From Intrasporangium oryzae NRRL B-24470 (GTDB lineage Bacteria > Actinomycetota > Actinomycetes > Actinomycetales > Dermatophilaceae): DNA of 64,000 bases. A program made the position numbers and the translations under genes. A model generated the notes under the pieces. It ran no database searches. It was not told where the DNA came from and saw only the letters and a program-made list of their open reading frames with translations. The stretch lies in contig NZ_AWSA01000017.1 of assembly GCF_000576595.1 (NCBI RefSeq), positions 31,597 to 95,596 of the forward strand, written 5' to 3'. Of the stretch, positions 28,031-36,261 are shown piece by piece. How positions within the stretch are numbered: the stretch's first letter is position 1; every line of letters starts with the position of its first letter.

Positions 28031-29451
28031 CAGCCGACGGCTCCTTCCATCTGGAGTTCGATGAGGCGGTTCAGCTCGAGGGCGTACTCCATCGGGAGCT
28101 CGCGCGCGATGGGCTCGATGAAGCCGCGGACGATCATGGCCATGGCCTCGTCCTCGGCCATGCCCCGGGACATGAGGTAGAACAGCTGGTCGTCGCTGAC
28201 CTTCGAGACGGTCGCCTCGTGACCCATCGAGACGTCGTCCTCGCGGATGTCGACGTACGGGTAGGTGTCGGAGCGGCTGATCGTGTCGACGAGGAGGGCG
28301 TCGCAGCGCACGGTCGAGGCCGAGTGGGAGGCGCCTTCGAGCACCTGGACGAGGCCGCGGTAGGACGCACGGCCGCCGCCGCGGGCGACCGACTTGCTGA
28401 TGATCGAGCTGCTCGTGTTGGGAGCGGCGTGGACCATCTTCGAGCCGGTGTCCTGGTGCTGGCCCTCACCGGCGAACGCGATCGAGAGCGTCTCGCCCTT
28501 GGCGTGCTCACCCATGAGGAAGACGGCCGGGTACTTCATCGTCACCTTGGAGCCGATGTTCCCGTCGACCCACTCCATCGTCGCGCCCTCCTCGCAGGTG
28601 GCGCGCTTGGTGACGAGGTTGTAGACGTTGTTGGACCAGTTCTGGATCGTCGTGTAACGCACGCGGGCGTTCTTCTTCACGATGATCTCGACGACGGCCG
28701 AGTGGAGCGAGTCCGACTTGTAGATCGGCGCCGTGCAGCCCTCGACGTAGTGCACGTAGGAGCCCTCGTCGGCGATGATCAGGGTCCGCTCGAACTGGCC
28801 CATGTTCTCCGTGTTGATGCGGAAGTAGGCCTGGAGCGGGATGTCGACGTGGACGCCCGGCGGGACGTAGATGAACGAGCCGCCCGACCAGACGGCGGTG
28901 TTGAGCGCGGCGAACTTGTTGTCGCCGACCGGGATCACCGTCGCGAAGTGCTCGCGGAAGATGTCCTCGTGCTCCTTCAGGGCCGTGTCGGTGTCGAGGA
29001 AGATGACGCCCTTCTCCTCGAGGTCCTCACGGATCTGGTGGTAGACGACCTCCGACTCGTACTGCGCGGCGACACCGGCGACGAGGCGCTGCTTCTCCGC
29101 CTCGGGGATGCCGAGCCGGTCGTAGGTGTTCTTGATCTCCTCGGGCAGCTCGTCCCAGGTGGTCGCCTGCTTCTCGGTGGACTTCACGAAGTACTTGATG
29201 TTCTGGAAGTCGATGCCGGTGAGGTCCGAGCCCCATGAGGGCATCGGCTTCTTGTCGAAGAGCGACAGGCCCTTGAGGCGCAGCTTCGTCATCCACTCGG
29301 GCTCGCTCTTGCGGGCCGAGATGTCGCGGACGACCTCCTCGTTCAGGCCACGACGCGCGGAGGAACCGGCGACGTCGCTGTCGGCCCAGCCGTACTCGTA
29401 GCGCCCGATGTCCTTCAGACCCGGGTTGAGCTCTTCGATGTGCGTGCTCAT
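28030..29451 (-). CDS. sufB: SufB, Fe-S scaffold subunit
   Basis: 473 residues, the usual SufB length. Key segments: [18 protein letters not shown] near the N-terminus, [36 protein letters not shown] (cluster region Cys), and [21 protein letters not shown]. Builds and transfers 4Fe-4S clusters with SufC and SufD. The ATG overlaps the sufR stop by four bases, so it is translationally coupled to its regulator. Confidence 0.96.
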   Translation of the reverse strand: MSTHIEELNPGLKDIGRYEYGWADSDVAGSSARRGLNEEVVRDISARKSEPEWMTKLRLKGLSLFDKKPMPSWGSDLTGIDFQNIKYFVKSTEKQATTWDELPEEIKNTYDRLGIPEAEKQRLVAGVAAQYESEVVYHQIREDLEEKGVIFLDTDTALKEHEDIFREHFATVIPVGDNKFAALNTAVWSGGSFIYVPPGVHVDIPLQAYFRINTENMGQFERTLIIADEGSYVHYVEGCTAPIYKSDSLHSAVVEIIVKKNARVRYTTIQNWSNNVYNLVTKRATCEEGATMEWVDGNIGSKVTMKYPAVFLMGEHAKGETLSIAFAGEGQHQDTGSKMVHAAPNTSSSIISKSVARGGGRASYRGLVQVLEGASHSASTVRCDALLVDTISRSDTYPYVDIREDDVSMGHEATVSKVSDDQLFYLMSRGMAEDEAMAMIVRGFIEPIARELPMEYALELNRLIELQMEGAVG

Positions 29452-30314
29452 GAAGGGAGACCTTCCTTGGGGTGGTCGTTTCGTGCGTGCGTCGGGGAGT
29501 TCGTGGTGGGGGCCGCGGACGTATGCCGCTGTGCGGGCTCGTGGGGCACCGGCGGCACGGTGGCGGCGCCGCTGGGGTCAACACGGTCGGGGCTCGTCGT
29601 CTTCCGGGCCGGCCCACCGGTCGGGATGAACGTGGTGCAGACGTGGTGCCCGCCGGCGAGGGTGGCGAGGCGCTGGACGTGGACGCCGAGGAGGCGGGAG
29701 AACGCGTCGGTCTCGGCCTCGCAGAAGGCCGGGAACTCGGCTGCGACGTGCTGGACCGGGCAGTGACCCTGGCAGAGCTGGACCCCCGAGAGGGCACCCG
29801 CACCGACGGGACGGGCCGTCGCGGCGAAGCCGTCCTCGCTGAGGGCGGCGACGAGGACCTCCGCCCGGGCGGCGGGGTCGGTGCCCACGGCGGCGAGCCG
29901 AGCGGCATACCGCTCCTCGACCGCGGCGATCCGATCGCGCGCGAAGTCTCCGACGGCCTCAGGGCCGGCCTGGGCCGAGAGGTAGCGGAGGACCTCGACG
30001 GCGAGCGAGTCGTAGTCGGCCTCGAGGGCCCGGTGGCCGGCATCGGAGACGACGTAGGCGCGGGCGGGCCGTCCGCGGCCACGGCGGGCGGTCGTCGGCT
30101 CGTGCTCGACGACGGCGCCCTGCTCGACGAGCGCGTCGAGGTGGCGCCGGACGGCGGCGGGAGTCAGCTCGAGGCGTCGGCCGAGCTCGGCGGCCGACAC
30201 GGGACCGTCGGTGGAGACCATGTGCAGGACGCGGGAGCGCGTGCGCGACTCGAGCGGCGAGACGTGCTCGCCGTCCCTGGTCTCACGCTGGATGCGCTCA
30301 CCGATAAACACCAC
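29448..30314 (-). CDS. sufR: SufR-like Fe-S-sensing transcriptional repressor
   Basis: 288 residues. Winged helix at about 25-90 ([22 protein letters not shown]), then a helical segment and a Cys set, Cys181, Cys185, Cys198, Cys226 (LCQGHC, AFCEAE, HHVCTT), matching the Fe-S cluster ligands of SufR from cyanobacteria and mycobacteria. It is the first gene of the suf operon, the usual position for an autoregulated repressor that shuts off synthesis when clusters are plentiful. The last 55 residues form a Pro/Ser/Thr-rich tail not found in standard SufR. Start at the first of two consecutive GTG codons. A dyad overlaps the start. Confidence 0.88.
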   Translation of the reverse strand: MVFIGERIQRETRDGEHVSPLESRTRSRVLHMVSTDGPVSAAELGRRLELTPAAVRRHLDALVEQGAVVEHEPTTARRGRGRPARAYVVSDAGHRALEADYDSLAVEVLRYLSAQAGPEAVGDFARDRIAAVEERYAARLAAVGTDPAARAEVLVAALSEDGFAATARPVGAGALSGVQLCQGHCPVQHVAAEFPAFCEAETDAFSRLLGVHVQRLATLAGGHHVCTTFIPTGGPARKTTSPDRVDPSGAATVPPVPHEPAQRHTSAAPTTNSPTHARNDHPKEGLPS

Positions 30315-30323
30315 ACCATTGTG
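30312..30323. promoter_or_regulatory. candidate SufR operator at the sufR start
   Basis: Dyad CACA-CCAT-TGTG overlaps the first GTG codon and lies within an AT-richer stretch (30300-30330) containing minus-strand TATTTA. Its position at the start of an autoregulated operon fits a repressor site. Confidence 0.35.
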
Positions 30324-30380
30324 ACGTAAATACCGGCCCTACTCCAGTTAGGCCGTCCTTACCCTCGCGCGAGCCGGCCC

Positions 30381-31439
30381 TCAGCCCCCGTGACGTGTGT
30401 CGCCGCCGGGGTTGGGAGCCGCGGTCCCGAACCCCTCGTCGGGCGCGGTCCACGCGTCCGGCTCGTCGGGCTGGTCGGGCTCGTCGATCTCCACGACGTC
30501 CGCGTCCTCGAAATCGTCCTGGAGGTCGGGTTCGTCGCTGATGTCCACCTCGTCCTCGGCCTCGCCCTGGGGCATGAGCACCGACGGCAGCTTCGTGCGC
30601 GGCGGCGCGACCGCATCGGGTCCGAACCACCGGCGCCGCAGCGGCGCGGTGACCCAGCCGAGCGGGCAGGTGAGGACGTAGCCGTAGGCGATGACGAGAC
30701 CCGTCGGACCGGGCGCTACGACGAGCCCGATGACCACGGCCACGACGACACCGAGCGTGAGGGGCAGGTTCTGCGTCGACAGGAGGGAGCGGAAGGACCG
30801 GAAGCGGAACGAGGAGGCCATGAGTGCGGCGGGCAGGACCCCGGCCACGACCGGCAGGATTCGCTCCCCGCTGCCGAGGGGGCCGTCGATCGCGAAGACG
30901 GTCGCGATGACGACCCCGGCGGCGCCGGGGCTCGCGAGGCCGACGAAGTAGCGCTTGTCGGCCAGGGGGTCGATCGTCACGTTGAAGCGCGCGAGCCGGT
31001 AGGCGGCACAGGCGAGCCAGAACATCGCGCCGGCCCAGGCCCAGACGGGGTAGGCGGGAAGGGCCCACGTGTAGACGAGGACCGCCGGGGCGATCCCGAA
31101 CGAGATGAGGTCGGCGAGCGAGTCGAACTGCAGGCCGAAGGGGGTGATCGCTCCGACGGCGCGCGCGACGGCGCCGTCGGAGATGTCGAGCAGGATCGAG
31201 ACGGCGATGAGGACCGCGGCCCAGCGGAAGTGGCCCTGGAAGGACAGCAGCACCGACGAGAACCCGCAGAGCATGTTGCCGAGCGTGAAGAGGCTCGGCA
31301 GCATGACGCGGGCCCGCACTCGCGGGTTGAGTCGGCTGAGCGGGACGACGCGCGCGCCGGTCGCCGAGACAAGCCGGATGCCGCGGGTGACCCGGTCGCG
31401 CCGGCGCGGGCGCCGGGCTCCGGACGGATCGCCGCTCAT
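30381..31439 (-). CDS. pssA: CDP-diacylglycerol--serine O-phosphatidyltransferase
   Basis: Membrane enzyme making phosphatidylserine from CDP-diacylglycerol and serine. The CDP-alcohol phosphotransferase motif is complete: Asp85-x2-Asp88-Gly-x2-Ala-Arg, Gly102, Asp106, Asp110. Hydrophobic helices span about 45-270. The 352 residues include a basic N-terminus (about 1-45) and a C-terminal acidic tail (about 290-352; many Asp, Glu, Pro), both longer than the core family. Its ATG overlaps the psd stop by four bases, so psd-pssA is one operon making phosphatidylethanolamine. Confidence 0.92.
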   Translation of the reverse strand: MSGDPSGARRPRRRDRVTRGIRLVSATGARVVPLSRLNPRVRARVMLPSLFTLGNMLCGFSSVLLSFQGHFRWAAVLIAVSILLDISDGAVARAVGAITPFGLQFDSLADLISFGIAPAVLVYTWALPAYPVWAWAGAMFWLACAAYRLARFNVTIDPLADKRYFVGLASPGAAGVVIATVFAIDGPLGSGERILPVVAGVLPAALMASSFRFRSFRSLLSTQNLPLTLGVVVAVVIGLVVAPGPTGLVIAYGYVLTCPLGWVTAPLRRRWFGPDAVAPPRTKLPSVLMPQGEAEDEVDISDEPDLQDDFEDADVVEIDEPDQPDEPDAWTAPDEGFGTAAPNPGGDTRHGG

Positions 31440-32101
31440 CGGGCGTCCACCGCCGGGAAGCGCCCGAGAACCGTCTCGCCGGCGACCGCGCGCGTGCCCT
31501 TGGTGACCTCGAGGACGACCTCCTGAGGGACGAAGACGTCCATGCGCGAGCCGAACTTCATCAGGCCGATGCGCTCGCCCGTCGCCACCTCGTCACCCGG
31601 CTGGATGCGCGTGACGATGCGGCGGGCCAGCTGCCCCACCAGCTGGCGGTAGACGACCCGGCGGGTCGTGCCGCCGACGACGCGCTCGACGGTGATGTCG
31701 CTCCGCTCGTTCTTCATCGCGCTCTCGGCCCGGTAGGCGGCGAGGAACCGGCCCGGCGTGTGGGTGACGTCGACGACCCGGCCGCCGTAGGGCGAGCGGT
31801 TGATGTGGACGTCGAGCAGCGACAGGAAGATGCTGACCTGCTGCCACTCCCCCTCCGGGGCCACCCCGGGCTGCGGCGTCCCGACGTGGACGACCATGCC
31901 GTCGGCGGGGGCCAGGATGACGTCGGAGTCCTCGACGGGAAGGCGGTCAGGCGTGCGGTCGGGGTCGCGGAAGAACAGGGTCACGCCGGCGGTGAGCAGC
32001 CCGAGGGCCGCGGTCGTGCGCGGCCGGCGGGCGAGCGCGGCCACCACGGTCGGCACCGCCGCGAGTGCGGTGAACGGCTTGGCTGCAGGGTCGATCTTCA
32101 C
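31436..32101 (-). CDS. psd: phosphatidylserine decarboxylase proenzyme, short type
   Basis: 221-residue proenzyme that cleaves itself to make a pyruvoyl cofactor and converts phosphatidylserine to phosphatidylethanolamine. The self-cleavage site is FGSR (183-186; Gly184|Ser185), as in short Psd proteins; other family segments are VHINRSPYGG (98-107) and APADGMV (64-70). N-terminal hydrophobic segment (about 10-45) anchors it. The GTG at 32099-32101 is chosen because homology begins there; the open frame runs upstream into the control region. Coupled to pssA. Confidence 0.92.
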   Translation of the reverse strand: MKIDPAAKPFTALAAVPTVVAALARRPRTTAALGLLTAGVTLFFRDPDRTPDRLPVEDSDVILAPADGMVVHVGTPQPGVAPEGEWQQVSIFLSLLDVHINRSPYGGRVVDVTHTPGRFLAAYRAESAMKNERSDITVERVVGGTTRRVVYRQLVGQLARRIVTRIQPGDEVATGERIGLMKFGSRMDVFVPQEVVLEVTKGTRAVAGETVLGRFPAVDAR

Positions 32102-32140
32102 GGTCGGGGGGCTCTCCGGGGTCGTCGGGTGCGGGCAGGG

Positions 32141-32170
32141 CGGGCACAGGGTGGCACACGGTGGCACACG
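32141..32170. repeat. 10-bp tandem repeats upstream of psd and the ABC transporter
   Basis: GTGGCACACG occurs twice in tandem (32151-32160, 32161-32170), preceded by a degenerate unit (32141-32150). The spacing equals one helical turn. The 190-bp gap between the divergent psd and ABC genes otherwise holds only promoter sequence for the ABC genes. Confidence 0.7.
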
Positions 32171-32277
32171 ATGGCGCGGCGCCGCACCACCGGACGAGGG
32201 TGGGCGGGGACGTGCCCGGTCGGATTCCAGCGGTGTCGGGTGGACGGGCCGTGTGCGTGACCGTCCGGGACCGAGCC

Positions 32278-32283
32278 TAGACT
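32278..32283 (+). promoter_or_regulatory. -10 element of the ABC ATPase gene
   Basis: TAGACT, eight bases before the GTG at 32292. Confidence 0.5.
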
Positions 32284-32291
32284 CATCTGCC

Positions 32292-33002
32292 GTGACCCAT
32301 GCCGTGAGCCTGACCGACGTTCGCCGGACCTTCGGCACGGTCACCGCGCTCGACGGGCTGACCTGGTCGGCCCCCCTCGGACGGGTCACGGCGGTCCTCG
32401 GCCCCAACGGCGCCGGCAAGACGACGGCCGTCGAGTGCGCGGTCGGACTGACGAGGCCCGACTCCGGCACGGTCCGCGTGCTCGGGACGGATCCCGCCAC
32501 GGCGGGCGCCGACCACCGGGCGCGCGTCGGCGTCATGCTCCAGTCGGGAGGGCTGCCCAACGGCACGAAGCCGATGCGCCTGCTCGACCACCTCGCCCGT
32601 CTCTATGCCGACCCGGCCGACGTCCCCGCGACGGCGCGCCGGCTCGGTATCGACACCTTCGCGGGCACGACCGTGCGGCGCCTCTCCGGCGGCCAGAAGC
32701 AGCGCCTCGCCCTCGCCGCCGCGCTGCTCGGGCAGCCCGAGGTCCTCTTCCTCGACGAGCCGGCGGCCGGACTCGACCCCCACGGTCGCCTCGACGTGTG
32801 GGACCTCATCAGCGAGCTGCGCTCCGGCGGGGTCTCCGTCGTCGTGACGACCCATTCGTTCGAGGAGGCTGACCGCCTCGCCGACCACCTCGTCATCATG
32901 AGTGCCGGCCGGACCGTGGCCGAGGGGCCCGTCGCCGCGGTGAAGCAGGGCCGCTCCCTCGAGGACGTCTACTTCGAGCTGACGAGGACGGGCCGCCCGT
33001 GA
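32292..33002 (+). CDS. ABC transporter ATP-binding protein
   Basis: 236-residue ATPase: Walker A GPNGAGKTT (37-45), signature LSGGQKQRLALA (about 131-142), Walker B VLFLDEPAAGLD, His switch in TTHSFEE. It overlaps the permease gene by four bases (GTGA), forming a two-gene ABC-2 exporter. In many actinobacteria such a pair precedes ctaA near the suf genes, and this arrangement is seen here; a haem- or redox-related substrate is possible but unproven. GTG start from near-leaderless spacing. Confidence 0.9.
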   Translation: MTHAVSLTDVRRTFGTVTALDGLTWSAPLGRVTAVLGPNGAGKTTAVECAVGLTRPDSGTVRVLGTDPATAGADHRARVGVMLQSGGLPNGTKPMRLLDHLARLYADPADVPATARRLGIDTFAGTTVRRLSGGQKQRLALAAALLGQPEVLFLDEPAAGLDPHGRLDVWDLISELRSGGVSVVVTTHSFEEADRLADHLVIMSAGRTVAEGPVAAVKQGRSLEDVYFELTRTGRP

Positions 33003-33790
33003 CCGCCGACCTCCCTGCGTCCACACCCGTGGCGCCCCTCACGCCCCGGACCGCGGCGCCGGCCCGGCGACGGGTCCTCGCCCAGGCCCGCTTCGAGGCC
33101 GGCACCCTCCTGCGCAACGGCGAGCAGCTGCTCGTCTCGCTCCTCCTGCCCGCCATGGTCCTCGTCGGCGTCCACGCCTCGACGAGCCCGTCGCTCGGGC
33201 CCGGACGGCGCATCGACGTCGCGGTCCCCGGCGTCCTCGCGCTCTGCGTCATCTCCTCCGCCTTCACCTCCCAGGCGATCTCGACGGGGTTCGACCGCCG
33301 CTACTCGGTGCTGCGCTACCTCGGCGTGACCCCGCTCGGCCGCGGCGGCCTCATCGCCGCCAAGGTCGTCGCGACCCTGCTCGTCGAGCTGCTCCAGGTC
33401 GTCGTCCTCGGCGGGCTGGGCCTCGCGCTCGGCTGGCAGCCCTCGCTCGCCGGCATCCCGTATGCCGTCGTCTTCCTCGTCGTCGGCACGTGGACCTTCG
33501 TCGCGCTCGCCCTGCTGCTCGCCGGGACCGTCCGTGCCGAGGCCGTCCTCGCGCTCGCCAACCTCATCTGGGTCCTGCTGCTCGTCCTCGGCGGGGTCGT
33601 CGTGCCGCGGACCGAGCTGCCCGGTTCCGTGGGCGGCGTCGCCGCCCTGCTGCCTTCGGCGGGGCTCGCCGACGGCCTGCGGTCCGCGCTCGTCCTGGGC
33701 CGGCTGAACGTGCCGGCCCTGGTCGTCCTCCTCGGGTGGGCCACGATCGCCACGGCGCTCGCGGCGCGCTTCTTCCGGTTCGACGACTGA
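32999..33790 (+). CDS. ABC-2 type transporter permease
   Basis: 263 residues with six predicted membrane helices; the ABC-2 export fold with RVLAQARFEAGTLLRNGEQLL ahead of the first helix. GTG start overlapping the ATPase stop by four bases. Partner of the preceding ATPase; substrate unknown. Confidence 0.88.
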   Translation: MTADLPASTPVAPLTPRTAAPARRRVLAQARFEAGTLLRNGEQLLVSLLLPAMVLVGVHASTSPSLGPGRRIDVAVPGVLALCVISSAFTSQAISTGFDRRYSVLRYLGVTPLGRGGLIAAKVVATLLVELLQVVVLGGLGLALGWQPSLAGIPYAVVFLVVGTWTFVALALLLAGTVRAEAVLALANLIWVLLLVLGGVVVPRTELPGSVGGVAALLPSAGLADGLRSALVLGRLNVPALVVLLGWATIATALAARFFRFDD

Positions 33791-33830
33791 CTCGGCAAGA
33801 CTGCGCGCACCCCGACCCCCTGGAGGTGCC

Positions 33831-34313
33831 GTGTTCGACCTCGTCCTCGGTCTGCCCGTCCACGCGCTCGTCGTCCACGCCGTCGTCGTCCTCGTGCCGC
33901 TCGCGGCCGGAGCGGCGGTGGCGTACGTCCTGCGCCCCCGCTGGCGGCACCTCCTGCGCTGGCCGACGGGGGTCGGCGCCCTCGTCGCGGGCGCTACGGC
34001 CTTCGTCGCCGCAGAGAGCGGCGAGAAGCTCCTGGTCCGCGTCGCGCAGACGCGCGCGAGCACGACGGACTTCGGGCTGCTCCAGCAGCACGTCGACTGG
34101 GGCAACCGGGCCAAGATCGCCTGTGCCCTCTTCCTGATGCTCGCCCTCGGCGCCGTGTGGCTCGTCCGGCCACCCGACGAGGAGGAGCCGCGCTCGCGCC
34201 CGCTCGAGGTCCTGGTCAGCGTCGTCGTCGTCCTCGCGTCCATCGCCGCGGTGACGACGGTCGTGCTCGCCGGGCACGCCGGGTCGAAGGTCGTCTGGAG
34301 CGGCCTCGGCTGA
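33831..34313 (+). CDS. DUF2231 membrane protein
   Basis: 160-residue membrane protein with about four helices. The family starts with LPVHALVVHAVVVLVPLA (8-25), where two His residues could bind a metal or haem; AGHAGSKVVW near the end holds another conserved His. DUF2231 proteins are often near respiratory genes. GTG start has GGAGG five bases upstream. Lies between the ABC-2 genes and ctaA, all on one strand. Confidence 0.8.
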   Translation: MFDLVLGLPVHALVVHAVVVLVPLAAGAAVAYVLRPRWRHLLRWPTGVGALVAGATAFVAAESGEKLLVRVAQTRASTTDFGLLQQHVDWGNRAKIACALFLMLALGAVWLVRPPDEEEPRSRPLEVLVSVVVVLASIAAVTTVVLAGHAGSKVVWSGLG

Positions 34314-34349
34314 ACCGACCCGGGTTTTCGCCGCCCCGGCGCTGCGGCT

Positions 34350-34355
34350 TACCCT
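34350..34355 (+). promoter_or_regulatory. -10 element of ctaA (leaderless)
   Basis: TACCCT, six bases before the GTG at 34362. Confidence 0.5.
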
Positions 34356-34361
34356 CTGAGG

Positions 34362-35327
34362 GTGTCATCCACCTCCACCCTGACCCAGCCGAAACGAGCG
34401 GCGGCCGCCAACCGGTTCGCACGAGTCGTCAACCGGCTCCCCGCCGCTCCCGCCGGCTGGGTCCGCCCCGTCCTGGTCGCCAACCTCGTCGGCGAGGTCG
34501 GCATCGTCGTCACCGGCGGCGTGGTTCGCCTCACCGGCAGCGGTCTCGGGTGCACGACGTGGCCGGAGTGCATGCCCGGGTCGTTCACCCCGGTCCGGGA
34601 GGACCCGACGCAGTTCCACGACCTCATCGAGTTCGGCAACCGCACCCTCACCGGGGTCGTCGGCATCCTCGCCATCGCCACGATCTGGGCCGTGGTGACG
34701 CGGTGGCCCCAGCGCACACGGATGCACGTCCTCGCCGTAGCCGTCCTCGGCGGGGTCCTCGCGCAGGCCGTCGCCGGTGGCATCACCGTGCGGACGGGCC
34801 TCAACCCGTGGACCGTCATGTTCCACTTCCTCATGTCGATGGCCCTCGTCGCCGTGTCCACGGCCCTCGTGCGGGGCGCTCGTGACGAGGAGTCCGGCCC
34901 CGGCGACCTGCTCGTGCACCCCCTGGCCCGACGCGCAGCCCAGGCCACGTGCGTCGTCGGCTTCGCCGTCCTGCTCCTCGGGACGGTCGTCACCGGGTCC
35001 GGCCCGCACTCCGGCGACGCGGTCACCCCGGCTCGCACCGGCTTCGACCCGCGTTTCGTCTCGTGGATGCACGCTGACCTCGTCATGCTCTTCGGCGGCC
35101 TCGTCGTCGCGACCCTCCTCGCGGTTCGTCTCACCGCAACGCGTCCCGAACCGACCCGCGCCTGGTGGTGGGTGCTCGCCGTGACGGTCGGGCAGGGCGT
35201 CATCGGCTACGTGCAGTACTTCACCGGGCTGCCCGAGGTCCTCGTCATCCTGCACATGCTGGGGGCGAGCCTGCTCGTGGTCACCCTCACCCTGGGGCTG
35301 CTCGGCACCCGCACGCGACCGGTCTGA
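34362..35327 (+). CDS. ctaA: haem A synthase (COX15/CtaA family)
   Basis: 321-residue membrane protein that oxidises haem O to haem A for aa3-type cytochrome oxidase. Eight hydrophobic helices; diagnostic segments GGVVRLTGSGLGCTTWPEC (with the paired Cys typical of actinobacterial and Gram-positive CtaA), HDLIEFGNRTL (His ligand), and VMFHFLMSMAL and ILHMLGASLL with further haem-ligand His. Works with CtaB, encoded 2 kb downstream on the other strand, and with the SURF1 protein. Confidence 0.92.
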   Translation: MSSTSTLTQPKRAAAANRFARVVNRLPAAPAGWVRPVLVANLVGEVGIVVTGGVVRLTGSGLGCTTWPECMPGSFTPVREDPTQFHDLIEFGNRTLTGVVGILAIATIWAVVTRWPQRTRMHVLAVAVLGGVLAQAVAGGITVRTGLNPWTVMFHFLMSMALVAVSTALVRGARDEESGPGDLLVHPLARRAAQATCVVGFAVLLLGTVVTGSGPHSGDAVTPARTGFDPRFVSWMHADLVMLFGGLVVATLLAVRLTATRPEPTRAWWWVLAVTVGQGVIGYVQYFTGLPEVLVILHMLGASLLVVTLTLGLLGTRTRPV

Positions 35328-35404
35328 CGCCTCCGTCGGAACGGCTCGGCGGGCCGTCACCGAACCACAAGGACTTTCCCACGACGGTCGGAGGTGGTCC
35401 TGCC

Positions 35405-35410
35405 TAGGCT
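35405..35410 (+). promoter_or_regulatory. -10 element of the response-regulator gene (leaderless)
   Basis: TAGGCT, six bases before the GTG at 35417. Confidence 0.5.
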
Positions 35411-35416
35411 GAAGCG

Positions 35417-36106
35417 GTGTCCACCATCCTCGTCGTCGACGACGACCAGACCGTCCGCGAGGTCGTCACGACGTATCTCACGCGGGCGGGGCTCGACGTG
35501 GTCGAGGCCGATGACGGCCCGGCCGCCCTCGCTGCGGCCGCCGACCACGAGCCGGCGCTCGTCGTGCTCGACCTCACGCTTCCCGGACTCGACGGGCTGG
35601 AGGTCTTCCGGCGGCTCCGCGCGGCCCGTGGGGACCTGCCCGTCGTCATGCTGACGGCACGTGGGGACGAGTCGGACCGGGTGCTCGGTCTCGAGATCGG
35701 CGCCGACGACTACGTCACCAAGCCGTTCAGCAGCCGCGAGCTCGTCCTGCGGATCCAGTCGATCCTGCGCCGCGCCGCGGCCGACCACGCGACGCCGGAG
35801 GCCGGCCCGCTGGTCGACGGCGACCTGCGCGTCGACCGCCGCCGGCACGAAGCCTGGCTCGGAGACGAGCCGCTCCCCCTGACCAGCCGTGAGTTCGACC
35901 TGCTGGCCCACTTCCTGAGCCACCCGGGCCAGGCGTTCTCGCGCCAGGAGCTCATGCGTCAGGTGTGGGGCTGGGAGTACGGCGACGAGTCGACCGTGAC
36001 CGTCCACGTGCGGCGCCTGCGCGAGAAGGTGGAGGCGGACCCGGGACATCCGGTTCGCCTGCAGACGGTCTGGGGCGTCGGCTACCGGTGGGACGGGGCC
36101 TCGTGA
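35417..36106 (+). CDS. OmpR/PhoB-family response regulator
   Basis: 229 residues. Receiver domain with acidic pocket DDD (8-10), phosphoacceptor Asp52 and Lys102 (YVTKPF); winged-helix DNA-binding domain from about 135 (EAWLGDEPLPLTSREFDLL, VTVHVRRLREKVE, QTVWGVGYRW). GTG start with a leaderless -10. Its stop overlaps a 52-residue ORF, which in turn overlaps the sensor-kinase start. The target genes are unknown; the neighbours are haem A and haem O synthesis genes. Confidence 0.92.
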   Translation: MSTILVVDDDQTVREVVTTYLTRAGLDVVEADDGPAALAAAADHEPALVVLDLTLPGLDGLEVFRRLRAARGDLPVVMLTARGDESDRVLGLEIGADDYVTKPFSSRELVLRIQSILRRAAADHATPEAGPLVDGDLRVDRRRHEAWLGDEPLPLTSREFDLLAHFLSHPGQAFSRQELMRQVWGWEYGDESTVTVHVRRLREKVEADPGHPVRLQTVWGVGYRWDGAS

Positions 36107-36261
36107 GCCGGTCCCGTGCCGACCGCCGCCGGCCGGCGGTTCACGGGAGACGTCACGAGCCGCCGGCGGCGCGAGCGCACGCTCGGGAGTCCCCGGCCGA
36201 CCGCTCGACGCGAGGTGCCGCGACGACGGCAGGGGGCGGCATACGGGCGGTGGCGCCGTGA
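36103..36261 (+). CDS. possible 52-residue Arg-rich coupling peptide between regulator and kinase
   Basis: An ORF starting at GTG 36103 overlaps the response-regulator stop by four bases (GTGA), and its TGA at 36259-36261 overlaps the kinase GTG at 36258 by four bases. It would thus bridge the two genes by termination-reinitiation at both ends. The product (MSRSRADRRRPAVHGRR at the N-terminus) is very basic, low in hydrophobics and recognised as no family. A copy of the octamer lies within it (36237-36244). It could be a genuine small protein, a coupling leader, or an accident of GC-rich DNA. Confidence 0.35.
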   Translation: MSRSRADRRRPAVHGRRHEPPAARAHARESPADRSTRGAATTAGGGIRAVAP

